Assembly: GCF_000150955.2 (NCBI RefSeq)
Contig: NC_011690.1
Coordinates: 1 to 64,000, forward strand
DNA: 64,000 nt
Source: Phaeodactylum tricornutum CCAP 1055/1
Taxonomy: Eukaryota; Bacillariophyta; Bacillariophyceae; Surirellales; Neidiaceae
Direction: 5' to 3'
Under the pieces are notes generated by a model that had not been told where the DNA came from, did not search any database, and saw only the letters and a list, made by a program, of their open reading frames with translations. The position numbers and the translations under genes were made by a program. This document shows, piece by piece, positions 1 through 11,189 of this stretch (position 1 is the stretch's first letter; the number at the start of each line of letters is the position of its first letter).

Positions 1-68
1 TCATCAGGAAAACGAGTTGTGCTTCTTTAACAAACTGTTCATTAAAAAGAACTAAGATTTTATATTAA

Positions 69-2610
69 CTACACCCCGCCTCTCCGTTCGAGATGTACAA
101 GGTCGAGCACTTGGCGGAGATTTCCGCTGGTTACAAGCCAATCGCGAAACCCTCGATTCAACTCCTCCTCAAATTTTGCTTGCTGCTCCGTCGTCAGATT
201 CTTTTGGACGGATTGCTGTATAGTCTTCATACGGTCAACCTTCATTAGCACTCGACGTTCGTATTCCATAGGCAACCGAAAGGGAGATGTCTGCAAGAGC
301 TCGCTCAGTAGACGGCAATACTGGCTCTCTAGTCGGCCGGGCTCGGATGAATGATCGTTTTCATCCGCTTCCAAGCGTCGTTGTTTGGAAGCATCACTTT
401 CGATGGGCACAAAAAGAATGTGGAACTCAGACGCCGGGACGAGGACAGGGGCATGGACAGACGTGTCGTTACCGGTTCCGGACTTGCCCATGGCTTTGTC
501 GTCGGCCCCAGCGGACGCGACACCACCGATGCTAGTATTGCTGGGCCCAGGCGGGGTGGGCGGTATTTGCGGCATTTCCAATCGAGCCAATTCAACCGGA
601 TGCTTCCATTTATTGCTAGCGCATTGCAATGGTGGCCAGGAACCGTCTGTATCCGTATAATTCCGTCCACCACTACCGTGGTAGGGAGATTGGTGTTCGG
701 GGACCACTGCCGCCGCCAGTCCTGTAGCCAGCAGGTCCTCGCGAAATCCATCGTAGTAGGTGTTGTAAGGGGCAAACTGACAGCTGCGGTTGTCTCCCAC
801 CAACAAAGGTGGACTCGGAGTGAACACGCACATTTGAACGTCGCTTGAATTGCTGACCAAAAGGCGTCGAGCAGCGGAAGTGATGCTGGTCTTTTCGCAG
901 TCGACTATGTGTAACAATCCTGCAACGGCACCGACGACGATCGTACATCCGGTACACGCGGCAATGGTCGCGTGTTCAAACGGTTGCAGCAGATAAAAAT
1001 GCGCATCCGAGCATTCGGAGATTACCAAATCGTGAAGACGAGACGGTGACGCAAAATTACTTGTGGCGTGGGGTTCGTGCGAAGTCACCGATGCGCCCGA
1101 TACCGGTTCCGGTGGATTGGGTTTTAGCACAATCGTCTTTCCGCGTAGATGGACGTAGCTCAGTTCTTTTTGGTAAACGTTATCGGGTTGTGTCGCGCGA
1201 TCGCTCGTATCGCCTGAACCGCCACCTTTTGTTCCGGACAAGCTAAGCTTCGCGAGTGCACTGTGGGCGGTTTCCTCTTCGTCCGCCGAGACGCCATGTT
1301 TGTTGCCGTCACCTCGTCCGGCCATGAAAAGTTCCATTTCTAAATGCTGTCGAATTTCTTCCTCTACATCCCCCAAAGGAATGGTAGCCATTGGCGGTGG
1401 AGACGCCATCTTGAGACTCGTCCAGAGGAATTCTCCGATCTGAATAGGAGAATCTTCGAAAGCTCCGCCGTGTGGTAGCTGTAGCAATAAATGCAAGCGC
1501 TCCAAATCATCCAGGGTCAGTTTGACGTTCGAGCCGACTTGACCGTGTTCTTCGTCGTGCTGTCGGCGAAGTTCATCCGGTGAGTATTTGGGGCGAGCGT
1601 TCGTGGAGCTGTGGCGGAGTCGTTCCGCGGACAGAGTTGGTGGAGGTGACGGCAAGGCCGCCAAGTGCATGCACGCGTTGACCGCGTCTTGGTTATGTGG
1701 AATGGCGGCTAGTAACAAAATCTTGCGCAAGTGTCGCAGCAAATAAGCCGTGCAGTGTGAATTATCGTTGTTCCATCCGGCGTGTAATCGAGTTCTTGTC
1801 CCAGAAAGAAGGGCCGCCGTGCCGGAAGAAGGGTTAGCACACAGTGGGAAACGACAAAAACAGGGGCACAAAAAGGACACGAACGGGCCCAAGGACTGGA
1901 GCAAAGTTCCCCACTCACCTCGGCGAAAGCGACGGGTGCTTGAACAAAGTGGCAAAGTCCACGTTGGCAGTGTTCCGCAATGGTTCCGTTCTGGCGTCGG
2001 ATTGGCCGGTGGTCGCTCCGTAGAACCGTCGATCGTCCAGTCCAGAAAGATTCCGTTGGTAGGCGAATTCCTCACAATGCAGCAGCAAAAAGGTGCCCAC
2101 GAGCCACGCGGGTAGTTCCTTGGCGGACGCAGTGGTGGATATTTTTTTCTTTTCCAGAGCCGTCACGAGCTGTCGTTCCGTAGGATTCGTGGTCCCGCTG
2201 CCCAAACTACTGTTGCTGCCGCAGGACAGAATGGGCGGAATATGGGTGGCCGTGCCGGGATAATCCGCCGCGTGCGCGCGGGTGGCCAAATACAAGGCGT
2301 GGTACATGGTTGCCATTTCCCAAAAGAGAGCCGCCGACGGCTCGGCCCAACCCAGCACTCGCCAGGCTTCGGAGATCCAGAGCGTGTAGGGCAACAGGGC
2401 CTTGCGGTGGGATTGTTCGGCGAGGGCGGAGGCGATCGCGAGACAAAGGGAGGGCGTGAGCTCGCGGGCGTGCTTCGGCGACAGGATGGCACCCGCGAAT
2501 GCATGAGGTTTGGCCGATAAGGTAATCCCGTCGCCGTGTGGCACGGCAGACGAGGAGTCGACACCCACGAGGGTACGGTGTTCGGAAGAACGATTGTACG
2601 AATCGTTCAT
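69..2610 (-). CDS. TBCCD1: TBCC domain-containing protein 1 (TBCCD1), 2 exons
   Basis: Exons on the minus strand are 2610-1919 and 1794-69; the 124-nt intron has a GTGAGT donor and an AAG acceptor and keeps phase, giving about 805 aa. From roughly residue 435 to 570 there is a beta-helical TBCC/C-CAP domain: a KELSYVHLRGK strand, a run ending in HIVDCEKTSIT, and the block CQFAPYNTYYDGFREDLLATG, which closely follows TBCCD1 proteins. The family lacks the tubulin-GAP arginine finger of cofactor C; in animals and green algae it positions the centrosome or basal body and the Golgi. Residues 100-330 are alpha-helical and match the less conserved TBCCD1 N-terminal region. Start is the ATG at 2610. 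The upstream neighbour is divergent. Family assignment is firm; the role in a cell type without obvious centrioles is open. Confidence 0.85.
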
Positions 2611-3467
2611 GAGTGTTGTCGAGTGTACGCCGTACTTTTACTGTCCTGTACTTTGCCGTGCCCCGTAACTGGTCTAACTGTTGTAAACAAGAGTGGTTTC
2701 CGGTGATTTGTCTGACACACAGTGTGGATTGTTGATGGTCAGCAACGCGCTCGCTGGACCAAGCTGAATGGTATCGTTCCGGTAGAGCCGAATACAATGT
2801 CAGGGAGGGGGGTGGGTGCGACGAATCTCTCTCTCTCTAGAGAGGTAGAGGTACTACCGATCCCCTATAGAGTTAGTTACCTACACTCCTCTAGCAAGGG
2901 CTCCGCCTTGCCGAGCCCCGTCAAGAGCCATTCCCGAATGCGACGTCTATTCAAAGTACGGACGCCTATTTCTCGAAAAAATCAGCGGCAAGCAGACGGA
3001 CCGAAACGGTAGCCGACGTCGATCCGTCAGGCTGTCCGGCGCGCTTCGAGTCGCTGCACTCTCGGGACTTTGGCTCCGGTCACAATCTCACGCCTGCCGT
3101 GCAAGTCGACGAGAGGTAGCGAGGTGGAGAGGCAGGGATTACTACCTAGAGTATCGGGGCACTCGGTAGCCAGCCTTTCTGGCTACTATTACAACTACTA
3201 CAACTAGTGCGACTACTAGTACTGGAAAGGGGGCGAACATCCTCTCGCTCCAATTTCTAGAGTCGAGGAATCGACTTAGAGGCGCCCCCGCCCCGTCCAG
3301 ATCCGGAACCGGGTCGACCCATCTACTGGCACGGCACTCCCAGAGTCACATCCTCTGGGCTGTATAGGCACAACAAACACGGATACCGTGCGACGAACAA
3401 AAACACAACAAAGTTACACTTTATTACTTTACGCGCCGTGATTCGGGGGGAAAGTGTTGGTATCACT
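2611..3467. other. Divergent intergenic region with hairpins
   Basis: This is the shared upstream region of TBCCD1 (-) and the acidic protein gene (+). No convincing ORF is present. It holds CT-rich tracts and short perfect inverted repeats: GTAGCCAG/CTGGCTAC at 3166-3186 (8-bp stem, 5-nt loop), AGTCGA/TCGACT at 3261-3276, and GCAAGG/CCTTGC at 2894-2911. It probably contains both promoters and 5' UTRs. Confidence 0.5.
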
Positions 3468-4301
3468 ATGAGTAGCAGTGACGAAGCCGAGTTTCGAGAC
3501 GATGTGCTTGTATCGAGTGAACATGCGAAGGGAAGCCTGCACGACGACGATGACGACGACATGCCACTCGCCAATCTCCTAAACAGTCGCAAACGCAGTT
3601 CCACTCGTACAGTCTCCTACGCCGACGATGACGAAGACGACGACAGTGAAGACGATGTCCCGCTGGCGTCGCTCGCCAAAAGAAAGCCAACGGTGACCTC
3701 CAAGCACACCAACGGATCCGTTCCCAAGTCCAAGGTCGCCACTCCGAAGAAGAAAAAGGTCGCTTCAGCAACCACGTCATCCGTAAAGAAAAAGAAACTG
3801 AACAAAAGTACGAGTACCGTTTCGAACAGTAGCAATGCCGATAAAACCTACGAATCGGCCTCCGCCGCACTCTACGGGACACAGTGTGACAAGGGATTAC
3901 TCATACAACGATTGTTGTGCCGCTGGTGGTACGCCATGACGTGGCCCGATCCGGCAACCTTGCCCGTCCGCCCACCGAAACGATTCGACGCACTCGACGG
4001 GTTTACGGGAGTCTACGTCTGTACTGAAGGTGACAAGGTCGGGCAAATCCGAGACCTACGTGACAAGACAACCTGTCCCAGTTTTCAAATTTTTGTGCGC
4101 AAAGACGCGGAAGAGTTACGACAATTGTTGCTCAAGGCACTCGAGGAACAAAGGGCACAGCTAGTGGCGAAAGAGGGTTCGGGAACACCCACGGAAAAAG
4201 AAATCGACCAACTCGTCAAGTGGGCCAAAAAGGTTAACACAACCAAGGCGGATAAGGATGCTGTTAAGGTCCTAAAAGCCTCGGGATTGTCGATTCCGTA
4301 A
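3468..4301 (+). CDS. Acidic, lysine-rich protein with an unnamed conserved C-terminal block
   Basis: Single exon, 277 aa, starting at the ATG at 3468; an upstream in-frame GTG at 3438 is not credible. The first 150 residues are low complexity: Asp/Glu runs (DDDDDDMPLANLL and DDVPLASL, a repeated acidic-PLA motif) followed by Lys/Ser/Thr-rich stretches such as TPKKKKVA, which look like nuclear-localisation signals. From about residue 150 to 240 comes a compact block containing RWWYAMTWP, FDALDGFTGVYVCTEG, LRDKTTCPSFQIF and a helix rich in Glu/Leu. I recognise this block only as one I believe recurs in other stramenopile proteins, without a known function. A nuclear or chromatin role is inference from composition alone. 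Confidence 0.75.
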   Translation: MSSSDEAEFRDDVLVSSEHAKGSLHDDDDDDMPLANLLNSRKRSSTRTVSYADDDEDDDSEDDVPLASLAKRKPTVTSKHTNGSVPKSKVATPKKKKVASATTSSVKKKKLNKSTSTVSNSSNADKTYESASAALYGTQCDKGLLIQRLLCRWWYAMTWPDPATLPVRPPKRFDALDGFTGVYVCTEGDKVGQIRDLRDKTTCPSFQIFVRKDAEELRQLLLKALEEQRAQLVAKEGSGTPTEKEIDQLVKWAKKVNTTKADKDAVKVLKASGLSIP

Positions 4302-4609
4302 CGCAGGCTAAAACTTTAAAGAAAATACTGCCACCGTGATCCGCGGTCTTGGGAAATGAGGGGGTATACTACCGACATGCTGCGATCGATTCGGAAAATC
4401 AATCTGCCTTTCCGTACGAGCTCGTGTTTGTATGTCTTAAAGGAATTATAGAGCAGGGTTTGCTGCCTCGTCTACCCCGTCACTAGAGTCACCATTTTCC
4501 GATTGTAGGTGGAAGGGACAAGCGCTTTCGTATACACGCTCCGCATCTTCGACTTCAGTACCTGTTTCGAAGCAAGTCGTACCGACGCGACAGGAGACTT
4601 TGAGACCTT
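4302..4609. other. Convergent intergenic region
   Basis: Tail-to-tail spacer between the acidic protein gene (+) and ATG2 (-). I see no ORF or repeat; it presumably holds the two 3' UTRs. Confidence 0.5.
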
Positions 4610-7600
4610 TTAACGATCTAGATGCATACCACGTTGGCTCGATTCTTCCTCTTTTCGGATATCAGGCCGAATCTGATTGCGAGCTCCGAGCAAGGCGTAG
4701 GATATGGCTTCGGCTGCTGCACTTGTGGGGGCACCAATCGCCACCGGAATGCCCTTTACTACGCTCCTAATCGCACCACGGGCTCCGGTTCTCTGGTACT
4801 CACGGTACGGAATGATAACAATCTTGTAGTTTGCTTCTTGTAACCCACGAGTGACACTCTGCAGAGCGTGTGGCGCCGCATCGGTGGCACGACGGGGTGC
4901 TTCAAGAGGACGAGATGGCTGGTTGGACCGGTCAAATTCCTCTCGTCCAAGGCGACCTACTTGATCCGCTACGTACCCAGCAACTCGCGATGTTGCTGTA
5001 AAAGCTTCATACACTAGCGTCGAAGCAAAGCTTGTCGTTCCCGATCGGATTGCCTTTTGCACACTATCACCGTTCCGAAAGGCTTCCCAAGGTAAAACAA
5101 TCATATCCACAGCTGTCTCGCCAACCTGCGTAATGGGTTCCAAGGGTCTCATGTTTGTGACAAACTTGAGGAGTTGTGTACTACATATTTCCTGAATCCA
5201 GCTTTGGATCAGGATGGGAAGGACTTCGCCAAAGCCTGTCTTTCCTTCTATTTCGACCTTTTTCAGAGTCAATATCAGTGCATCGATTGGGCTCAAATTG
5301 ACAAGTTCGACGAACGCTCCGTCTTTCAGAGCTTTTCGATCGACTTTCTGAGGAGTGTAATCAACTTTTACCTTGAATGGCCTTACTCGAAACAATCGAA
5401 AAAGCGGTGGTGGAACCTGATGCAATCCGGATGGCAAGTCTCTATGAATCTCGTCGTCCACGCTCAACTCTGTCCGAAAGAATTGACGGGCAAACCTTAT
5501 CGCGCGTTGGTCCAAGTTGCACCGTAAGGGGAGAATTGTGACGGCAGCTTCGCAAATGTCGCTGGCAATCGCACCGTCGCTCGTCACTCTCCTTTCTGGA
5601 TGCCAAGTGACCATCTTTGAAAAGATTGTTGTGAGACGTGGGCTCGTCGTCGAAACATGTATCATTACGAACGCTTACCTTCATCATGAAAAGCCCTTCC
5701 TGCGTATCGCGTGGGTGGTCCGCTTCGTTGAGCCACTCGCCAGCCATCTTCTTCGGATTGCTACCACTTACGGTTTCGGCAAGGAAAAAGTCATGGGCTC
5801 GAATATTCATGCAAGATACTAGTCGATGGTTGCTTGACTTCTCGAGCAAATCCAAGCGTAAGCGAATGCCCGAGGCCGAGAACTGAATATACTTGCCTGT
5901 CCTTCGCGAAAGAGAACGCAGCTCGGATTGCTCCTTCAGCGCCAGACCGCGCTCTTCTGGAAGTGGGACATTTTTAAAGGTACCGGCATCGATCGCATTT
6001 CCGTCTAGTAAATCACCAAGAAGTTTCGCTTTTCGATTTTTTTCATGTTCATGTTGATTGGATCTTGAGGTGCTAACGAATGCCGCCGTAGCTTTTGTTT
6101 TAGCTTTTTTACTGTTAGTGGAGGGTGTCTGTTCATCGATCACAAAATCGCCAGATTTGCAGAATGGGAGCTTCTCCCTGTCAATAAGTTCAGGCCAATC
6201 AAAGCCATCGAATAAACGGACTTTGACTCTCATATCATGCAAGACCAACCGGGTCTCGATCAATGGAAAGGCATCCGCCCCGGCGTATTTCTGTATGCCC
6301 ATGTCGCCAGCGGAAAGCGGATCAGAAAGAGGTTGGAGAGGGAAGTGATGCGTGATAATCGTCAGTCCTTGGCTGAGTTCTTTTCCGATGCCAAGAGGTG
6401 AAGAGGGCGAGCCCGAAAGAGGGGGGTCATCATCATTTTGATCGTCCGAAGACTGTGAGATTTCTCTTGACTTCCCTAACCAACGCGCTGATTGCTCGTC
6501 ACCCGGCGGAATAACGCCAACAGAGCCCGGTTCATCTGGACCGATGGCTGTCCAGTCATATCCATCGAGTAAAAAGTCGTCTTGGCGGTCCAAGACGGCA
6601 GCAGTCCCTGTAATGGGCTGCAAAGCGCTACGTAGCTTCAGACTTGCCAAGGCTTCAGTATGTCTGTGTAAAGATTCATACGACATCTCTTTGTTTGAAG
6701 CCTCGTCTACTAGAGTCTTTGTTACGAACGGATCCACCTTTGCCTTCAAATCTTGCAGTGCTCGATCATTTAGTGCTGTCAGCTCTCGGAAAGGCTCTCC
6801 AATAGTAGCAAGAAGATGCTTAAAGGAGTCCTTACACGCAAAAACTCCGAGCTCACCAACAGTAAAGCTGACTTGGACGGAAGGCTCCGATGATGTCAAC
6901 GATCGGTGATGCGCAAGTCTTAATACTGCATCGAACGTATCGAGAATTACCAAAGTTCTGCAATTCATCGCTTGAAGAACACTTTCGGATGATGACGGTA
7001 TGAAGTCCCGCTTATCCTTCGCCGAAACAGTCTGTGGGTTCTTCATAAGATCTTCTGCCCCAACAATCCTGCTATTTTCGAAATCATAGGGAAAACGGCG
7101 GTTGCAAAGATAGAGCGATACGTCTCCCACGGACAGATTAACAGCTTGTACAGGTGCCGCAGGAAGCAGGACGTTGCTGGAAATGCGAACATCCCCCAGA
7201 CGACATATCAAACGCGAAGGCGTTTCGAACTGAACAGGGGAACTATAATCGATGTTGCAGTCCGCAAGAGAAATGAACAGGCGGATAAGCCTTTGTTTTT
7301 CTGGAAACTCGCCGCCGGAAGCGTTGGATTCGCTTTCACCTCCGGCAACTTGGTTGCCTTCTTTTCTTCCTTGCGTTTGTCCCAATAAGGAACAGAGTCG
7401 TTGTACCCACATTGTGTTGTATTCGTACCTACAAGTCATATCGTAAAAAGTCAAATGAAGACTTCTGTAAGGCAGTCCACCTGAACCACGGGCGCCCTTT
7501 AGATTCATCCAATCCAAAAGCATGACCGGACTTGACCGAGATATCGGGACAAATAGTTCAGATCGATGTAAAATGGGTGTCGCGAAAGATTGTGGAGCGC

Positions 7601-10556
7601 AGCTGCTTCGAACGCGTAATGCCATCAATCGTTCGTCGGTTGTGTACGTATACTTTTGCAAAGAGGGCACCTTTGATGGAACTACTGAGGGATAGCAATT
7701 GGATTAGCTGGACGGATCTGACAGTGAATGACAAATTTTTGACGATGAGCACGTACTTTCACAAAAAGATAAGTCATGAATTAAAAAGCGAGCTTGTTGA
7801 AACTGACGATCTTGCAGAAGCATATGTACTTGAGTCTGAGACAAACGCAAAGAGAACGTAAAGGAAGCTGTCGAATCCGTCGACACAAAATTGTGGATAG
7901 CCAAAGAAGAACTTCCTATCGATAGAGCCAGAGTTGCGATATCATTCGCCAAGTTTGAAGTATCAATAACACCGTTTGATTCAGACTGTTTCAATAGAGT
8001 GTCCACAGTATCGACCTTTCTCGCTGGTCGGATAAACTCCAGCATTTTCACCACAAAATAGAGCTCGCTGCTAGTAAGGTCGCCAATAATTTGGGGCAGA
8101 GATACCTCCAGAATCCTGCTACTTTCAACGGCGTTTTCGATCATTTCTATTTGAGGATCTCGTCCTCGTAGATCTTTGCGATTCAAGAAATTAACACCTT
8201 TCAAGTTCGAAGAAAGCAATTGTGTAATATGTTGCTCTTCGTCCTCGTCCTCTTGTCGGGCTTTGAACGAAGAAAGAGAAGGTGTTTGAGGGAACAACGA
8301 TTCAGCCAGAGAAGGCTCGTTTTCAGAGACTGACGAAGTTACTTTCAGATAAATTCGAATGGAGATCGGTATACACGGGAGGACCTCGGTGCGCCCTGCG
8401 AGCGCAACAAGATCCAATCGTCGCACTTCGTCATCAAATGAGTTGGCATTGACAGTCGATAATGCAAAGAATATGGCATGGTGACAGAGAAGAGAAAGGT
8501 CGGGAGTAGCGTCTCCAAATAAATTTGATCGGGCTTCGATTGATACGTTGTCCAGTAATACCCTTAATGACGGCTTACCATCCTTGTTGTTTGTACATTT
8601 TTGCCCACATCGAACGAAAAGCGCATCCAAGTTCACTCTCTGTAGTATTGGAACGATGAGTGTTATCGCTGGACAAGAAACCTCAAGACCAAATCTTCGA
8701 TCGCTTTCGCTCTTCGGCACTGCATCGATGTGGTTCTTTTGTTCATTTTGCTGTTGCGAGAATTCATCTTCACTGGAAAAGCTATGTAGTAGAGTTACAA
8801 GATGCGCAACCGTTGAGTGCCGATAAGTGATTTCCAAAGGTTCAACAGCAACCTCAAGCAGTGTGGATGAACGGTCAATCTTCATACTCAGTGAAATGCA
8901 CGGTGCACCAAGAAGTATATCTGTCTGATCGGTATCCTGAAAATCTGCAGAGGAACAACGCAAAACGCTTCCAATTTCCACGCGAGAACTCTGAGATAGT
9001 GGATCAAAGCCGGCTTGTGAATCATCTACTTCAATGTGCGTCAAGCTGACACCAATGTCCGAAGTTAATGCAGACATGGAAGCAGTGACATTGATATCGG
9101 CAAAAGTAGCAAGGATATACTCTTCGAAGAAAGCTGGTCGAGACACCACGTGACTTGACGATAGAGTTCCGAAGGAGATCTTTAGTCCTGCTTCATCCAG
9201 GTTAACATGAATCTTTGTGTGTACACAATTATTTCCATTTTCAGGTACCTTGCCATCATAAATCGTTGATTGCTGCAAGACAGTTGAATATCGATAGAAG
9301 CTTTTGTCATTCGCGTCGAAAAAGGCGTCAAAGGTAATGTCGTTTCCCTCCTTGTCAGGGAGGAGCATACCCCCTCGTATCTCTCGACGATCTGCTAAAT
9401 ACCTCGCTTCCTTATACTGCTTCATAATACCGTCCAGTGTCTGCAAGTCTGCTTCGCTATCGCTGGCAATACTGCGAGTTTCCGTAGCGGTAGACTCACG
9501 AGATATAGAAGAAGTCTTGTTCGAATTGCTCCGCAGGACGTCAACCAGAGTGCTTAGATGAACCAGACAGACTTTGTTTGCCAGTAAATTGAGTCGTTGC
9601 TTCAGCATTATTTGAATGTCTTGTTGTAAATTTTTTTGTATTTCTGTATTGAGATTCGCATCGGCAACTTGATACTCCATAACTCGTAGTCGAACTTGAC
9701 TTGAGCCGTCCAAAAGTGCAACTTTCGTTGCTGACATGGCTCTCTCCGCTTGATGATTTGAATTTTCTGCCGAGCTCGGTTGACAAGGCGTTTCACCGAC
9801 GGTGAGACTGACAACACTGAACTCTAACACTTTGTGAAGTATCATTGTGTAGTCTGACGCATCACCACTGTTCGAGGCCGCTGCGTCATAATACGATACA
9901 GACTGGCAATGCAAGCTCAGCCAAATTTCCCGACCCGACTCCATTCCACTACACAAACTTATTTCTAAGTCGTTCAGCCGAACACTCAAACGCAACGAGG
10001 AATACACCGATTCCATGTATACAGAAAGTGTACTCTTGGTGGAGATTTGGGAACTTGCTGTCGAGCTCAAACGTACGGCGTCATCCTCAGGAAGTTCATA
10101 CGCAATTGGCGTCTTCAGGGGAGGTCTTGCTGAAAAAGGGGCCGCCGGTTGCGGCTCTAGCTCTATTACAACCCCATCCAGCTCCAAATTAGCTACCAGG
10201 GATACTTTTGGTGAAGTTGATGAGGTCAACTCCATGATTCTCCAGACAAACGTGCTTGGTTGCGTTTGGTGATGGTCCGAGTAGCTTTCATCTGGTTGTA
10301 TGTGCTCTTCCAGTGATAGCGCGATTTGCAAGCGAGCGATACGAGCTTCTCTGATTCGAAGAGTGCAGTTTACCTTATCCACAAGAATCTTTTCAATGTA
10401 ATCCAAATTGAAGGCTACATCTTTCAACACAAGCCTTCCGTCTTGGAGGGACACTTCGATTGACTGATGTAATTTATCCAGAGAAAGTGTATCCAGAAGA
10501 GGTCCCAAAACACGTTTGAGCAAAAAGGCGTACAGGCGCGACTTCCACGAAATCAT
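4610..10556 (-). CDS. ATG2: Autophagy-related lipid-transfer protein ATG2, 3 exons
   Basis: Exons (minus strand): 10556-7757, 7684-5679, 5614-4610, joined by 72-nt and 64-nt introns with GTACGT and GTAAGC donors; phases agree and the protein is about 1936 aa, the normal ATG2 size. The N-terminus (KRVLGPLLDTLSLDKLHQSIEV, then LVLKDVAFNLDYIEK) is a chorein-type lipid-transfer entry. The last 350 residues contain the ATG2 C-terminal domain: WHPERRVTSDG, ILPLRCNLDQRAIRFARQFF, VDYTPQKVDRKALKDGAFVELVNL, GFGEVLPILIQSWIQEI, and a terminal amphipathic region with VVKGIPVAIGAPTSAAAEAIS. ATG2 is a rod-shaped bridge that moves phospholipid from the ER to the growing phagophore together with ATG9 and ATG18/WIPI. 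The head-to-head neighbour lies 630 bp away. Confidence 0.9.
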
Positions 10557-11189
10557 CGCTCTCGCAGCACTAATGTGTCAGACAAATGATCCACTAGCGA
10601 CGCAAGCACTTGTGGACTTGTGGTCGACCGTCGACGATTGCAACCGAAGGTGGAATTTTTTCTTGGGACCCCTCGCTCTGCAACGAGAGGAAATCGATGC
10701 CGGCAGCTATCCTTTGTCCCAGTAAATATATGGAGACTAACTGCTGTGATCGTTTTTCCATTCACTTGGGATGGGGGCACGGGAGCGATCAGCGTTCGGC
10801 CTGAAAAGCATTCACAGTTTCACCTTTCTTTCTTCGTCTTGACACTGATACATCTGATATGTGTAGATGCATTTCCACTCTGTTTCTCTTTGTAAATTCT
10901 CGCGACTATGAAACGACTTGGATAAGACGTAACCAACTAAGGCAAAAGAACTCAATTTCCGGAAAAGTCACTTCTACTTATAGAAAGGGATTTTAAAGTA
11001 GAATTCCAGATTGTACGATAAGGGAAAGTATGGTATCTTTGCACCCATCCAATCTCAACATCAGGTAGCTTTCATGTATCGAGGCCATACTTTTCAAGGA
11101 CAAGATCGTCAGATGCAACGCCAGACTTTGCCACAACGTCAAATGAGGTGACTTACGCAGACTGAGAGTAAACTCCTAAAGCTGGTAGA
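10557..11189. promoter_or_regulatory. Divergent intergenic region
   Basis: Shared upstream region of ATG2 (-) and the CysRS-tail repeat protein gene (+). Short ORFs here have no recognisable protein features. It is assumed to hold both promoters. Confidence 0.4.

Noticed and set aside
3438-3467. GTG start 30 nt upstream for the acidic protein
   Set aside because: Nuclear genes start at ATG; the ATG at 3468 fits.
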